DNA of 7,921 nt from Fibrobacteraceae bacterium (lineage in GTDB: Bacteria > Fibrobacterota > Fibrobacteria > Fibrobacterales > Fibrobacteraceae). A program made the translations under genes and the position numbers. Shown here piece after piece: positions 1 to 7,544 of this stretch. The stretch spans positions 1 through 7,921 of the forward strand of contig JALNVO010000128.1 in assembly GCA_023231365.1 (NCBI GenBank). The letters are read 5' to 3'. Positions within the stretch are counted from its first letter, which is position 1. Every line of letters starts with the position of its first letter. The notes beneath the pieces were generated by a model that saw only the letters and a list, made by a program, of their open reading frames with translations, was not told the DNA's origin and made no database searches.

Positions 1-965
1 AGCGGCATGGACTCGTCCAAAAAAGGATGAATGACCTCTGCCTGTTTCCGTTTCTGCCATTCCGTGAGAATTACGTTCCGGTTCTTCTCCCGGAGAAGCA
101 CGGCGCCGCCAGGCTGGACATCGAAATCTTCCGCGTCAATCTGGCCGAGATTGACAAGCGAAAGTACCAGACGGTCCGCGACACAGGCACGGAACTCTTC
201 CAAAAGATCCAAGGCAAGAGCCGGACGGCCAGGACGGTCCTGATGCATAAAGCCGCACTGCGGATCAAGGCCCACGCCTTCAAGCGCCGAACGGATGTCA
301 TGCGTCAGCAACGTATAAACAAAAGAAAGCATCGCATTGATCCGGTCCAGCGGAGGCCTCCGGCTGCGTCCCTGAAAAACAAGACTCGGTTCCTTGCTTT
401 TAATCAAAAAATTGAACCGGGCAAAATATTCATCGGCGGCCTGACCTTCCAGCCCGCGCAGGGAATCGACATTTTCAGCGGAACCAGCCTTCTCTAGCAG
501 CACGGCAAGCCTTCGGACGGCGAAATCAAGGCTCTCGTGTTCCTCGCAATCCGGATAATTTCGCAGATGCCGCTGCAAAACACTACGGGCGTTCCGTATC
601 TTCGCTCCGATAAAAGCCTTCGCAAATTGAAGAGAGCGCGTCGGATCGTCCGACACCCGGTACTGTTCCTTCCGCAAAAGGATGTTCCCGCTGACAGGTC
701 CCTCCACCCGGGCAAGAAATCGACCGTAAGGATCAAAATAAGCAATTGTCACCCCGCGCTGCGCACAAAGATCCATTAATTTCGGAGACACGGAAACCTG
801 TCCCATGCAGATGATACTCTCCAGCATATGAATGGGAAACTGCCCAAGCTTTTCCTTTTCGCCAGTCTCCAGCCGACGGTCCACCAGCACGGTTTCGCGA
901 TCTCGATGGGCTCTCGCGCCCGGAGTTGTTAGATACAAAGTATTAAGATATCGTCCGCCCATCAT
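1..965 (-). CDS. cas1: CRISPR-associated endonuclease Cas1, type I-C (3' end cut by window edge)
   Basis: Cas1 is the metal-dependent integrase that, with Cas2, inserts new spacers into the CRISPR array. I translated the frame by hand from the ATG at 965. It stays open to position 3, giving 321 residues beginning MMGGRYLNTLYLTTPGAR, a typical type I-C Cas1 start. The expected metal ligands are present: E173 in GLEGQAADEYF, H241 in GFMHQDRPGRP, and the acidic pair D253/E256 in ALDLLEEFR. I-C Cas1 proteins are usually about 340 residues (from memory), so only some 20 residues and the stop should be missing to the left. The gene overlaps the end of cas4 by 23 bases. Two adjacent ATGs (965 and 962) could start it; AAGG at 970-973 lies 7 bases from the ATG at 962 and 4 from the one at 965, so 962 is slightly better placed. 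No frameshift is seen. The base composition is GC-rich, like cas4. Confidence 0.95.
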   Translation of the reverse strand, partial: MMGGRYLNTLYLTTPGARAHRDRETVLVDRRLETGEKEKLGQFPIHMLESIICMGQVSVSPKLMDLCAQRGVTIAYFDPYGRFLARVEGPVSGNILLRKEQYRVSDDPTRSLQFAKAFIGAKIRNARSVLQRHLRNYPDCEEHESLDFAVRRLAVLLEKAGSAENVDSLRGLEGQAADEYFARFNFLIKSKEPSLVFQGRSRRPPLDRINAMLSFVYTLLTHDIRSALEGVGLDPQCGFMHQDRPGRPALALDLLEEFRACVADRLVLSLVNLGQIDAEDFDVQPGGAVLLREKNRNVILTEWQKRKQAEVIHPFLDESMP

Positions 966-1614
966 TCCGCCTTGAAAATTTGTTCGTATACAGCTTTTCA
1001 CGCAGGGATCCCGGAAGCTTCGGCTGACAGACATCCAGCAACGAACAGCGCGGGCATTTCTTTGCCGAATACTCCGCCTTCGGCGTTTTCCCGGCCATGA
1101 TGAACGCATACGCCGCATGGGCAAGCTCCTGCGTTTTTCCCCGCAGAGATTCATCCAAATTCACCCATTCCCGATGTTTGTCTTTCTGGTACCATAGAGC
1201 GCCCCGCGGAACGGTGCACTGAAGCATCTCCTCGAGACAGATCGCCTGCGCGCAGAGCTGAATGCGGTCCCAGTCGTCCGCCTTCTTCGTCCCTCTTTTG
1301 TATTCCACGGGACAAGGCTGCCACAGCCCCTTCTTACCGGGGATGGGCACGCCTTTCTCATCTTTCCGAAACTCCACCAGATCGGCAACGCCAGTAATCT
1401 GCAAGGCCTTCGACTGCAAACGGATGGTCCGGACCGAGTAGTATTCCCCACGGGATTCCGCTTCCCCGGAGTCCACCCGCTCGTGCAGGATATCGCCCTC
1501 GACAGTGAACCGGTTCTCCGCCCACTGCTGCTCAATGTGAATCAACGCGCACTGTCTTGGACAGTACGCGTAATGCTGCAAGGCGGAGAGCATGATGTAA
1601 TCGGATTCAGACAT
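943..1614 (-). CDS. cas4: CRISPR-associated exonuclease Cas4, type I-C
   Basis: Cas4 is a RecB-like Fe-S nuclease that trims prespacers and helps choose PAM-adjacent, correctly oriented spacers with Cas1-Cas2. The 223-residue protein carries the full motif set. H44 lies in GDILHERVDSG. D78 lies in ITGVADLVEF. E104 and K106 lie in PVEYKRG. The following DRIQLCAQA carries the Q-rich QxxxQ motif (Q119, Q123). Iron-sulphur ligands are C18 or C22 in YCPRQC near the N-terminus and C187, C190, C196 in CPRCSLLDVC near the C-terminus. The length is normal for the family. The ATG follows the cas7 stop after only three bases and has no good Shine-Dalgarno site, so translation is probably coupled to cas7. 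Its last codons overlap the start of cas1. The local GC is near 57%, higher than in the effector genes upstream. No key residue is missing. Confidence 0.96.
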   Translation of the reverse strand: MSESDYIMLSALQHYAYCPRQCALIHIEQQWAENRFTVEGDILHERVDSGEAESRGEYYSVRTIRLQSKALQITGVADLVEFRKDEKGVPIPGKKGLWQPCPVEYKRGTKKADDWDRIQLCAQAICLEEMLQCTVPRGALWYQKDKHREWVNLDESLRGKTQELAHAAYAFIMAGKTPKAEYSAKKCPRCSLLDVCQPKLPGSLREKLYTNKFSRRNDGRTIS

Positions 1615-1617
1615 AGA

Positions 1618-2481
1618 TTATTTCACAATAACCTGCACACCGGAAGGCAATGAACCCGGGACAGCAATATCCTCGTAATCGGAAAATGCTCTGGGTGGTT
1701 TTGAATCATCCTTCAATTCCGGATTGGGAACCATTTCAAACAGTGTATGAGCAGCACAATTACCCAACACAGAATCATGCTTGAAAATGATCAACTTCCG
1801 CGTAGCCATTAGACCGCGGGCAGCGGAATGATCCTGATCAAACATGTTTAGCAGCGCATCCCAAAATAGATCCAGATCCGCTTCAGAAAAACCTGTCTGA
1901 GCGGCCAAATTCGCGGAAATAAATCCATGAGTTCGATACAAACCATAAGGAACTGTGTATTTTCGTCCCATTGTTCGGTTATCTCCGCTCTGTTGTTCAG
2001 CTTCTTTTTCTGTAGCAACTGCCATTCGGGTAATACTATGTTCCAAAGCAACAATAGGACTTACAGAACGTCCGAATGTCAATTGCACCGGCCCCCTAAC
2101 CTGACCGGCATTTTCTCCGGTACTCATCACAGCCCCAAAAGTTCTTACATCATAAAACTTTTGGCACATGACTTCACGAGCGGCATCTCTTTTATCACCA
2201 GGTTTCTCTTTAGCTTGTACCTTCTCGTTCTGATAAGCCTCGGCGATCAGATTGTTAAGAATCGCTTTCTCTTTAATGAAAATATCATAACCGTTTTCCT
2301 GTTTGCATAGTTGCACATAATTGCGCACCTTCCTTTTCAGGCATACATCCGTAACCAACCCCATCCCTGTTTCCGCATCGATACGGGGTAAATTCCCCGC
2401 ATCCGGATCGCCATTGGGGTTACCGTCCTGCACGTCAAAAAACAAAATAAAGTCATAACGGTTCTTGATTGAATCACTCAT
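1618..2481 (-). CDS. cas7: Cas7 (Csd2/Cas7c), backbone subunit of type I-C Cascade
   Basis: Cas7 polymerises along the crRNA spacer to form the backbone of the I-C surveillance complex. The 287-residue protein shows the Csd2/Csh2 family signature. An N-terminal RRM-like strand FILFFDVQDG is followed by NPNGDPDAGNLPRID (residues 21-35). Next come DVRTFGAVMS (111-120), then GPVQLTFGRSVSPI (130-143), and TVPYGLYRTHGFISA (176-190). Length is normal for Csd2. The start overlaps the last 8 bases of cas8c, and GAGGAGG at 2488-2494 lies 6 bases before the ATG, a strong ribosome site that suits a subunit needed in several copies per complex. Sampled rows are near 40% GC, well below the adjoining cas4. 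No defect is visible. Confidence 0.96.
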   Translation of the reverse strand: MSDSIKNRYDFILFFDVQDGNPNGDPDAGNLPRIDAETGMGLVTDVCLKRKVRNYVQLCKQENGYDIFIKEKAILNNLIAEAYQNEKVQAKEKPGDKRDAAREVMCQKFYDVRTFGAVMSTGENAGQVRGPVQLTFGRSVSPIVALEHSITRMAVATEKEAEQQSGDNRTMGRKYTVPYGLYRTHGFISANLAAQTGFSEADLDLFWDALLNMFDQDHSAARGLMATRKLIIFKHDSVLGNCAAHTLFEMVPNPELKDDSKPPRAFSDYEDIAVPGSLPSGVQVIVK

Positions 2482-2863
2482 TGGAAGCCTCCTCTGTGCT
2501 TTCTGTTGGTTTGTCTTCTTTCTTATACAAGTTCTGTCGCTGATGGTAATAGCCTACTGCAAATTTTCCCTGTTCTTCCAAATTGAATTGACGGGGAATA
2601 TTTCCGCTTCCGTCCAGTCCATCAACAATCTCTCCGATTAAATTTTCGTAATAAATCGCACTTCCTTTCTTTAGTTTTGCCAGATGATGATTCTTCAGTT
2701 TCATCAGCTGCGGATATACAGTTACCGGAGTACTGGAAAAAGCTCCATAATAGCGTTCCCGAATGGTTTCTATTTTCAATGCCTGATACTGAATTTTTTC
2801 CAGTACGGCAAATAGTCGGCCTAACAAATAGGCCGGGGTTTGATTGGATACATCTAAGGACAC
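2474..2863 (-). CDS. cas11c: Cas11c small subunit, translated from an internal start inside cas8c
   Basis: In type I-C (also I-B and I-D) systems the small subunit is made from an internal start within the large-subunit gene; it lines the inner filament of Cascade and stabilises R-loop binding. Here the GTG at 2863, in the cas8c frame at codon V545, is preceded by AAGGAGG at 2872-2878 with an 8-base spacer, a near-consensus ribosome site inside the coding sequence. The product would be 129 residues starting (M)SLDVSNQTPAYLLGRLFAVLEKIQ and ending with the Cas8c C-terminus, which matches the reported Cas11c size of about 14 kDa. It is a mostly helical, basic protein with STPVTVYPQLMKLKNHH in its middle. 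The site is seen in the sequence and the role is known for the subtype; its use in this organism is inferred. Confidence 0.8.
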   Translation of the reverse strand: MSLDVSNQTPAYLLGRLFAVLEKIQYQALKIETIRERYYGAFSSTPVTVYPQLMKLKNHHLAKLKKGSAIYYENLIGEIVDGLDGSGNIPRQFNLEEQGKFAVGYYHQRQNLYKKEDKPTESTEEASNE

Positions 2864-4495
2864 AGTAATTTCCTCCTTGTGTTTGTTATAAAATCGATTG
2901 TCTCGGTTGATACAAGCCTTAATAATAGCCGCCCGAATTCTTGTCACATTCAAGACTAACTTATTATTGATTTTCTTTGACTGTTCAGCACGGATTCTTC
3001 GAACGGTGGCATAAAGCAACGACTTAGGATACGGCAAGGCCTTTAAAATGGATTCCACCACCTGTCCCTGAAGATTAGGTGCCACATTATCCAATTTATA
3101 GTCCAACGCGGTATGCCTCAACATCGTCTCCAATGCAAAAAACTCTAGATCTTTTTCTCCTGCTACGATCGCCAAATCATCAAAATGCATTTTAAAATTC
3201 CGGGCGATCTGGTCTACAGAATCGTTCACCCAGAAACGTACGGAAATTCTCGCGGCATTAGGAGAAACACCCAAAATAAAGAATCGCGTTTTTCCCTCGG
3301 TAGATAATTTTCCGAAAGAAATACTTTGATACAATTGCTTTACCGCTTCGGTATTGCGATCCGGATCGTCCTTGGCTTTCACGATCAAAAAAGGAAAAGC
3401 TTGTTCCAATTCATTTTCTTTTTCCGACCAGAATAGAATCGTCATCCCACCCAAAAGAACTTTGTTGTTTTGTGATTTAGCCAGTGTGTTAAAGGCTGTT
3501 GTGTACGCGGCTTGCGCATACATTCCCACAGGAGCATTGAAAGCCTGATCTTTTCCATAAGAATCAAATCCGGATTGTCTCTGAAAGCCTATCAGCTTTC
3601 CGGTAGCCTGCCCCCCTGCAATAGGCGTCGGGTCATGAACTCGCTTTACATAGTCCATATTTCCACTAACAAGACAAAGAGATTTTTCGGCATCAGGATC
3701 TTCCGGAACGGAAGCTAATTGCTTCTGATATTCCTTAACATGAGGATTAGATGTAACAGGTTCTGTTTTCCCTTCCAGACGAAAGCTCAGATTCGCGCCG
3801 TTAATCGTAGCGCATTCTTCCCATAAATCATCACCAAAAACATTCTGGTATTCCTGATTTTCATAAAATTGCAACACAGCATGGATTTCCTCTTCCTGCT
3901 TCAGGTCTTCCGGGAGAGCATTTACCTTGTCTGCAAAGGTTCCCCGCTGTTTGACGGAATCTTCTGTTGCTTTTTTCAAATCAGAAAAATCTTTTTTGGT
4001 TTTATTGAATTCTTTTGCCGGGAATTCACTCTGAAATGCATCCAATTCATGCAAAACAGAGTCAAGTTCTTCCACACTCAGTAGTTGTTCAAAAAAGTTT
4101 TCATCTGTTTTGCTTCTCAGAGAAGCAATTTTATCCTGCTTTTCAGCAGGAACAGTTTTCAATAAAGCGGTGATCATCTCAAAAAGTTTCTTCCGATCTT
4201 TCTTTGCTCCCCCCTTGGGAAATCCCAACACATAGCCGTAGTGATCCCATAGAAGAAACGTCGTTTTCCACGAGGCAGAGCCGGAACGCCCCTGAGATTG
4301 AGGCACCAGAAATAATTTTGCAACCAGCTTTTTATTTTTGTTCTCTCTCGTATCCTGCAGCTTGATAAACTTTCCTTCCTTATCAATAACGATCAGAAAA
4401 GGCAGTGGTTTCCATTCAAAACCGATAGGGGCAATTCCGCTTTCGGGATCGGCACTCTTTCGTTCGTAATATTCACACAGGGCCTGTAAAATCAT
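2474..4495 (-). CDS. cas8c: Cas8c (Csd1), large subunit of type I-C Cascade
   Basis: Cas8c recognises the PAM, starts target unwinding and recruits Cas3. The 673-residue frame begins MILQALCEYYERK, the usual Csd1 start. Core motifs include CLVSGNMDYVKRVHDPTPI (about 274-292), then GFDSYGKDQAFNAPVGMYA (309-327) and an AYTTAFNTL helix. The C-terminal 190 residues are the helical domain shared with Cas11c. A longer frame starts 24 bases upstream at 4519, but the ATG at 4495 has AGGAGG 7 bases away, overlaps the cas5c stop as ATGA, and matches the family N-terminus, so I chose it. The protein is long for the family (about 580-620 residues from memory). Residues about 110-215 are a lysine/glutamate-rich, probably helical stretch that may account for the extra length. 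The 3' end overlaps cas7 by 8 bases. Confidence 0.95.
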   Translation of the reverse strand: MILQALCEYYERKSADPESGIAPIGFEWKPLPFLIVIDKEGKFIKLQDTRENKNKKLVAKLFLVPQSQGRSGSASWKTTFLLWDHYGYVLGFPKGGAKKDRKKLFEMITALLKTVPAEKQDKIASLRSKTDENFFEQLLSVEELDSVLHELDAFQSEFPAKEFNKTKKDFSDLKKATEDSVKQRGTFADKVNALPEDLKQEEEIHAVLQFYENQEYQNVFGDDLWEECATINGANLSFRLEGKTEPVTSNPHVKEYQKQLASVPEDPDAEKSLCLVSGNMDYVKRVHDPTPIAGGQATGKLIGFQRQSGFDSYGKDQAFNAPVGMYAQAAYTTAFNTLAKSQNNKVLLGGMTILFWSEKENELEQAFPFLIVKAKDDPDRNTEAVKQLYQSISFGKLSTEGKTRFFILGVSPNAARISVRFWVNDSVDQIARNFKMHFDDLAIVAGEKDLEFFALETMLRHTALDYKLDNVAPNLQGQVVESILKALPYPKSLLYATVRRIRAEQSKKINNKLVLNVTRIRAAIIKACINRDNRFYNKHKEEITVSLDVSNQTPAYLLGRLFAVLEKIQYQALKIETIRERYYGAFSSTPVTVYPQLMKLKNHHLAKLKKGSAIYYENLIGEIVDGLDGSGNIPRQFNLEEQGKFAVGYYHQRQNLYKKEDKPTESTEEASNE
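2488..2494 (-). promoter_or_regulatory. Ribosome binding site of cas7
   Basis: GAGGAGG lies 6 bases before the cas7 ATG at 2481, inside the last codons of cas8c. Together with the 8-base gene overlap it suggests strong, coupled initiation for the most abundant Cascade subunit. Confidence 0.7.
2872..2878 (-). promoter_or_regulatory. Internal ribosome binding site for cas11c
   Basis: AAGGAGG is fully complementary to the anti-Shine-Dalgarno end of 16S rRNA and sits 8 bases before an in-frame GTG at 2863. It is encoded within cas8c codons K540, E541 and E542. Its position, about 130 codons from the end of cas8c, is where the small-subunit start is expected in type I-C. Confidence 0.75.
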
Positions 4496-5238
4496 CTGCG
4501 CACCTCCTCGCCATCCCATGAAGGAACCTCTATAACGCCATTCTGCATAACCGGCCGGTAAAAGGCCGGTTTTATGTCGGAAGGATCGGAAAAATCCATA
4601 TCGTAAAGCATAAAGCCCAAATCTCTGCTATCCTCAACAGGATGAAAATCTCCGTAACGATCCGGATTATCCACAAAAGCAAAGGAAGCCGAAAACTCTC
4701 GGCACCCCAGATAGGGTTGGTTGAAACACTGTCCCTTTTTCGCTCTGCGTTCAAACATCGCCAGATATTTCCCCGGAGTTTCATCTTTCCGGTCACGAAA
4801 GGCTTCGGCAAATTCACGCTGGTTTTCTCTTTCCTCTGCATCCCAGAATTCTTCCGGAACAGAACGACTACTTGGCTCTCGCTGATCCACCGGAATATAT
4901 TCCATCCAGGCATGAAGACGATAACGCACATCACGCAAAAGAAGTCCGGCTCTTTGCAAGCGATTCTCTTCAATCAGAATTTCTTTCTTTGACCCCGTTC
5001 CGGCTGTTGCCCCGACCTCGTTGCGACGCACAGATATATTCCGGATCGGTTGCAGCACTTCTATTTTCCGAATGTGCCAGCGAATAGCCGGTTTCCAGAA
5101 AATGGCTTCAAAAATGGAACGGGCCGCAGAAGGGGTTATCACATCATAGCTCACTCGCTCCACTTTCATTTCCGGGCGGGTAAAGCAGGCGTAATCGCCC
5201 CACACTTCCAGACAGAAACATTTCTCTTTTGTATCCAT
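4492..5238 (-). CDS. cas5c: Cas5c (Cas5d), pre-crRNA endoribonuclease and Cascade subunit
   Basis: Type I-C lacks Cas6; Cas5c cuts the repeat RNA and stays on the 5' handle of the crRNA. The 248-residue protein has the family landmarks: LEVWGDYACFTRPEMKVERV (residues 10-29), YDVITPSAARSIFEAIFWKP (31-50), the NISVRRNEV stretch (67-75), YLGCREFSASF in the C-terminal half, and a final VMQNGVIEVPS. The characterised catalytic set in Bacillus halodurans Cas5d is Tyr46, Lys116, His117. Here the tyrosine position in EAIFWKPAI is F47, and the matching later segment reads YRLHAW, with H109 and W111 but no lysine. Active-site residues vary in this family, so loss of activity is not implied. AGGAG at 5246-5250 lies 7 bases from the ATG. 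The gene starts 15 bases after cas3 and ends in an ATGA overlap with cas8c. Confidence 0.95.
   Translation of the reverse strand: MDTKEKCFCLEVWGDYACFTRPEMKVERVSYDVITPSAARSIFEAIFWKPAIRWHIRKIEVLQPIRNISVRRNEVGATAGTGSKKEILIEENRLQRAGLLLRDVRYRLHAWMEYIPVDQREPSSRSVPEEFWDAEERENQREFAEAFRDRKDETPGKYLAMFERRAKKGQCFNQPYLGCREFSASFAFVDNPDRYGDFHPVEDSRDLGFMLYDMDFSDPSDIKPAFYRPVMQNGVIEVPSWDGEEVRR
4503..4508 (-). promoter_or_regulatory. Ribosome binding site deciding the cas8c start
   Basis: AGGAGG lies 7 bases upstream of the ATG at 4495 and within the last codons of cas5c. It supports 4495 over the in-frame ATG at 4519, which itself lies upstream of this site and would add eight residues (MGWRGGAQ) not typical of Csd1. 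Confidence 0.8.
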
Positions 5239-5253
5239 AGAGCTTCTCCTCTT

Positions 5254-7521
5254 TTATAAAATCGGAATTTCGCCATCATAGCCGACGAAACCTAAAACAT
5301 CGTCATAAACGGAATCCACACTCTGACAATAGATTCCATGAATTTCTTCAAAAGCTTCTGAAACTTCATGAAAAACACGTTCCGGCAAGGATATGGAAAA
5401 ACGCTGCAGCTTGCGCATCAGAGTCCTGCTGGGCCCGGCAAACGACAAGGTACTGATAAGTTTTTCGCTGCTTCCATGCTTCCCATTGTATTTCACAACC
5501 ACCGATACCTGCCTGGCATCATCAATCAGTTGAAATCTTTGGGCCGCTGTACGAAACTGAATATGAAGATCCGGAGCCGCATTTTTTACCAGAAGATTCT
5601 GAATGTCTTTCCGGTCAAAAGTATCCCGCTGGGCATAAAACAACTGAAAATATTTCTTCAGCGTTTCCGGGTGCAGAATAGCCGCCCCCTCCGGATCAAT
5701 GGAAAACATTTCTTTTCCGGCCTGCTCCCCCTGGCGCAACATTCCGGGAGGAGCCGCTTTGGGGCCTTCAAAAACAAAAACGTCTCCATGGAGAAACGCG
5801 CCCTCTGCATTCTTCAGTTTTCCTTCACGGTTGCAGCGCCCGGCCGCCTGAGCAATGGAATCAAAACCAGCCATGGCCCGATACACAACCGGAAAATCCA
5901 GATCGACGCCGGCTTCCACTAATTGCGTACTGATGACTCGAATGCTTCTTCCCGCCTGCAAATCCTTTTTGATTTGTTCAATCACCGAGCTTCTGTGTTC
6001 CCCGCACATATTCGCAGACAAATGAACCGTACCCGGAGGCATAGAGCGAAACAAGTCCCGGCAGTCATTTCGGGTATTGACGACACACAGCACCTGTTCG
6101 CATTGCTCCAATCTCTGCGCAAGATCTTTCCAATGATCGAATTTTCCGGCAGAATGGACTTTTACCCGCTGAAATTTCCGGGCATAAAACAATGGCCTGG
6201 CAATAATATCGTTAATGTCTTCGCTTTTCAATCCTGAAAAAGCAGCCTGCCCGGTTCCTATCATCCCCGTTAAAACAGGTTGAGTCGCCGAACACAAAAC
6301 CAAAGATGTTCCAAAAAATTTTACCAGAGAATTCATAACCGCTAAAACCGGCTTCAGATAGTCAGCCGGAAGCATCTGCACTTCATCTAAAATCACCACA
6401 CTATTGCAAATGTTATGCAATTTACGACATGCACTGGTTTTCGCTGCAAAAAGAGATTCGAAAAACTGCACATTTGTGGTTACAACAATCGGAGCATCCC
6501 AATTTTCCGCAGCCAGACGACTTTCCCAAGATTCATTATCAGGATCTAATGAACTGTGATGTTCAATCACATTTTCTTCGCCAAAAATGGTTTTATATTC
6601 CTTTGCAGTCTGTTCAATAATGCTCGTATAAGGAATCACCATAATCACACGCTCTTTTCCACGAGAGACCGCGTGTTCCAGTGCAAAAGCCATGGACGAA
6701 AGAGTCTTGCCTCCTCCGGTTGGAACGTTCAACGTAAAAAAGCCGGATTCTTGTTTCCCGGCATTCCGGCATTCCGCCAGAATCTGTGACCGTAAAACAT
6801 TTACATCAGTAGGGTCAGCCTTCCTGGTTAAATCAGCCATATAATTATCAAACAGGGCTTTTAATTCCTTCAGATTCGGATACTGGCCTCGCGCATCTGA
6901 TTTATCAGGGCTCATGTAGCGCTCCGTATCCAGAAAATCCGCATCTACTAGGCAGGAAAAAAGCATTCGAATCCAGATAGGAATTTCTTCTGCCTCTATG
7001 CTCTTTTCGCCACATGGAGATGTTTTCGGAATGGCAACCTCCTTGGTATATTCCTGCACAAAAGCAGGAGCCAATTCGGGTAATTTTCTCTGTTCCTCTT
7101 CTGACATTCTGGAGACGAGGTCTCCCCCCACGTTTAATTCATGAAACCAATCCGGTAAACCCGCATGATGTCCGGCAATCAGATAAGCAAAAATTTTCCA
7201 CAGAAAACCAAATTTTTCTTCCGGCCAGTTCTTTTTAGCCCAGACAGCTCCATGGGAAGAATGATTCACTTTTCCCGGCATATTTTCGATATGGGCATCA
7301 TACCCTGAATTACCCCGGATGTATTTCTGAAAATTCTCCGAACCTTTTCCAAGATCATGTAGAAATGCTGCAACACGAGCCCAGTCACCATTTCCAAATT
7401 CAGCGGCAAACTCCCCCGCGAGCTCAGCGGTCCCGCGAAGGTGTGCCTCCAGACTCTGCGGGGCAGCCCACGAACCGTCCGGGTTTTGTTTTACATGTGC
7501 TATAAGATCATCATTGTCCAC
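5254..7521 (-). CDS. cas3: Cas3, HD nuclease-helicase of type I-C
   Basis: Cas3 is recruited by Cascade to unwind and cut target DNA. Read from the GTG at 7521 it is 755 residues, normal for the subtype. The N-terminal HD domain has H27, H55-D56 in FLHDLGK, the NHSSHGA histidines (H87, H90), AGHHAG (H118, H119) and the LVDADF aspartates near 193-195. The SF2 helicase has Walker A NVPTGGGKT (K272), the DEVQ box (379-382), SATQ (411-414) and motif VI QAAGRCNREG (from 558). The start is uncertain. The frame is open to an ATG at 7623, giving 789 residues, but the extra 34 residues read across an AT-rich promoter-like stretch and do not resemble a Cas3 start, whereas the GTG gives MDNDDLIAHVKQNPDGSW, the usual opening. 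Neither start has a strong ribosome site. All catalytic motifs are intact. It is the first gene of the operon. Confidence 0.95.
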   Translation of the reverse strand: MDNDDLIAHVKQNPDGSWAAPQSLEAHLRGTAELAGEFAAEFGNGDWARVAAFLHDLGKGSENFQKYIRGNSGYDAHIENMPGKVNHSSHGAVWAKKNWPEEKFGFLWKIFAYLIAGHHAGLPDWFHELNVGGDLVSRMSEEEQRKLPELAPAFVQEYTKEVAIPKTSPCGEKSIEAEEIPIWIRMLFSCLVDADFLDTERYMSPDKSDARGQYPNLKELKALFDNYMADLTRKADPTDVNVLRSQILAECRNAGKQESGFFTLNVPTGGGKTLSSMAFALEHAVSRGKERVIMVIPYTSIIEQTAKEYKTIFGEENVIEHHSSLDPDNESWESRLAAENWDAPIVVTTNVQFFESLFAAKTSACRKLHNICNSVVILDEVQMLPADYLKPVLAVMNSLVKFFGTSLVLCSATQPVLTGMIGTGQAAFSGLKSEDINDIIARPLFYARKFQRVKVHSAGKFDHWKDLAQRLEQCEQVLCVVNTRNDCRDLFRSMPPGTVHLSANMCGEHRSSVIEQIKKDLQAGRSIRVISTQLVEAGVDLDFPVVYRAMAGFDSIAQAAGRCNREGKLKNAEGAFLHGDVFVFEGPKAAPPGMLRQGEQAGKEMFSIDPEGAAILHPETLKKYFQLFYAQRDTFDRKDIQNLLVKNAAPDLHIQFRTAAQRFQLIDDARQVSVVVKYNGKHGSSEKLISTLSFAGPSRTLMRKLQRFSISLPERVFHEVSEAFEEIHGIYCQSVDSVYDDVLGFVGYDGEIPIL

Positions 7522-7527
7522 TGCAAA

Positions 7528-7540
7528 TATCGTCCCGATA
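7528..7540 (-). repeat. Short inverted repeat just before the cas3 start
   Basis: TATCG-GGA-CGATA is a perfect 5-base inverted repeat with a 3-base centre, ending 6 bases before the GTG at 7521. It could be a small hairpin holding the only purine-rich ribosome-site candidate (GGGA), or half of an operator. A 5-base arm can occur by chance. Confidence 0.3.
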
Positions 7541-7544
7541 AGAT

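Noticed and set aside
27..497. 156-residue plus-strand open frame
   Set aside because: It is antisense to the cas1 frame, which carries all expected Cas1 motifs; the frame has no recognisable domain.
494..745. 83-residue minus-strand open frame, suggesting a broken cas1
   Set aside because: It lies in a different frame from Cas1. The true Cas1 frame reads uninterrupted from 965 to the left edge, so cas1 is cut only by the window and is not frameshifted.
5368..5922. 184-residue plus-strand open frame
   Set aside because: It is antisense to the cas3 C-terminal half and resembles no family; low stop density on the opposite strand explains it.
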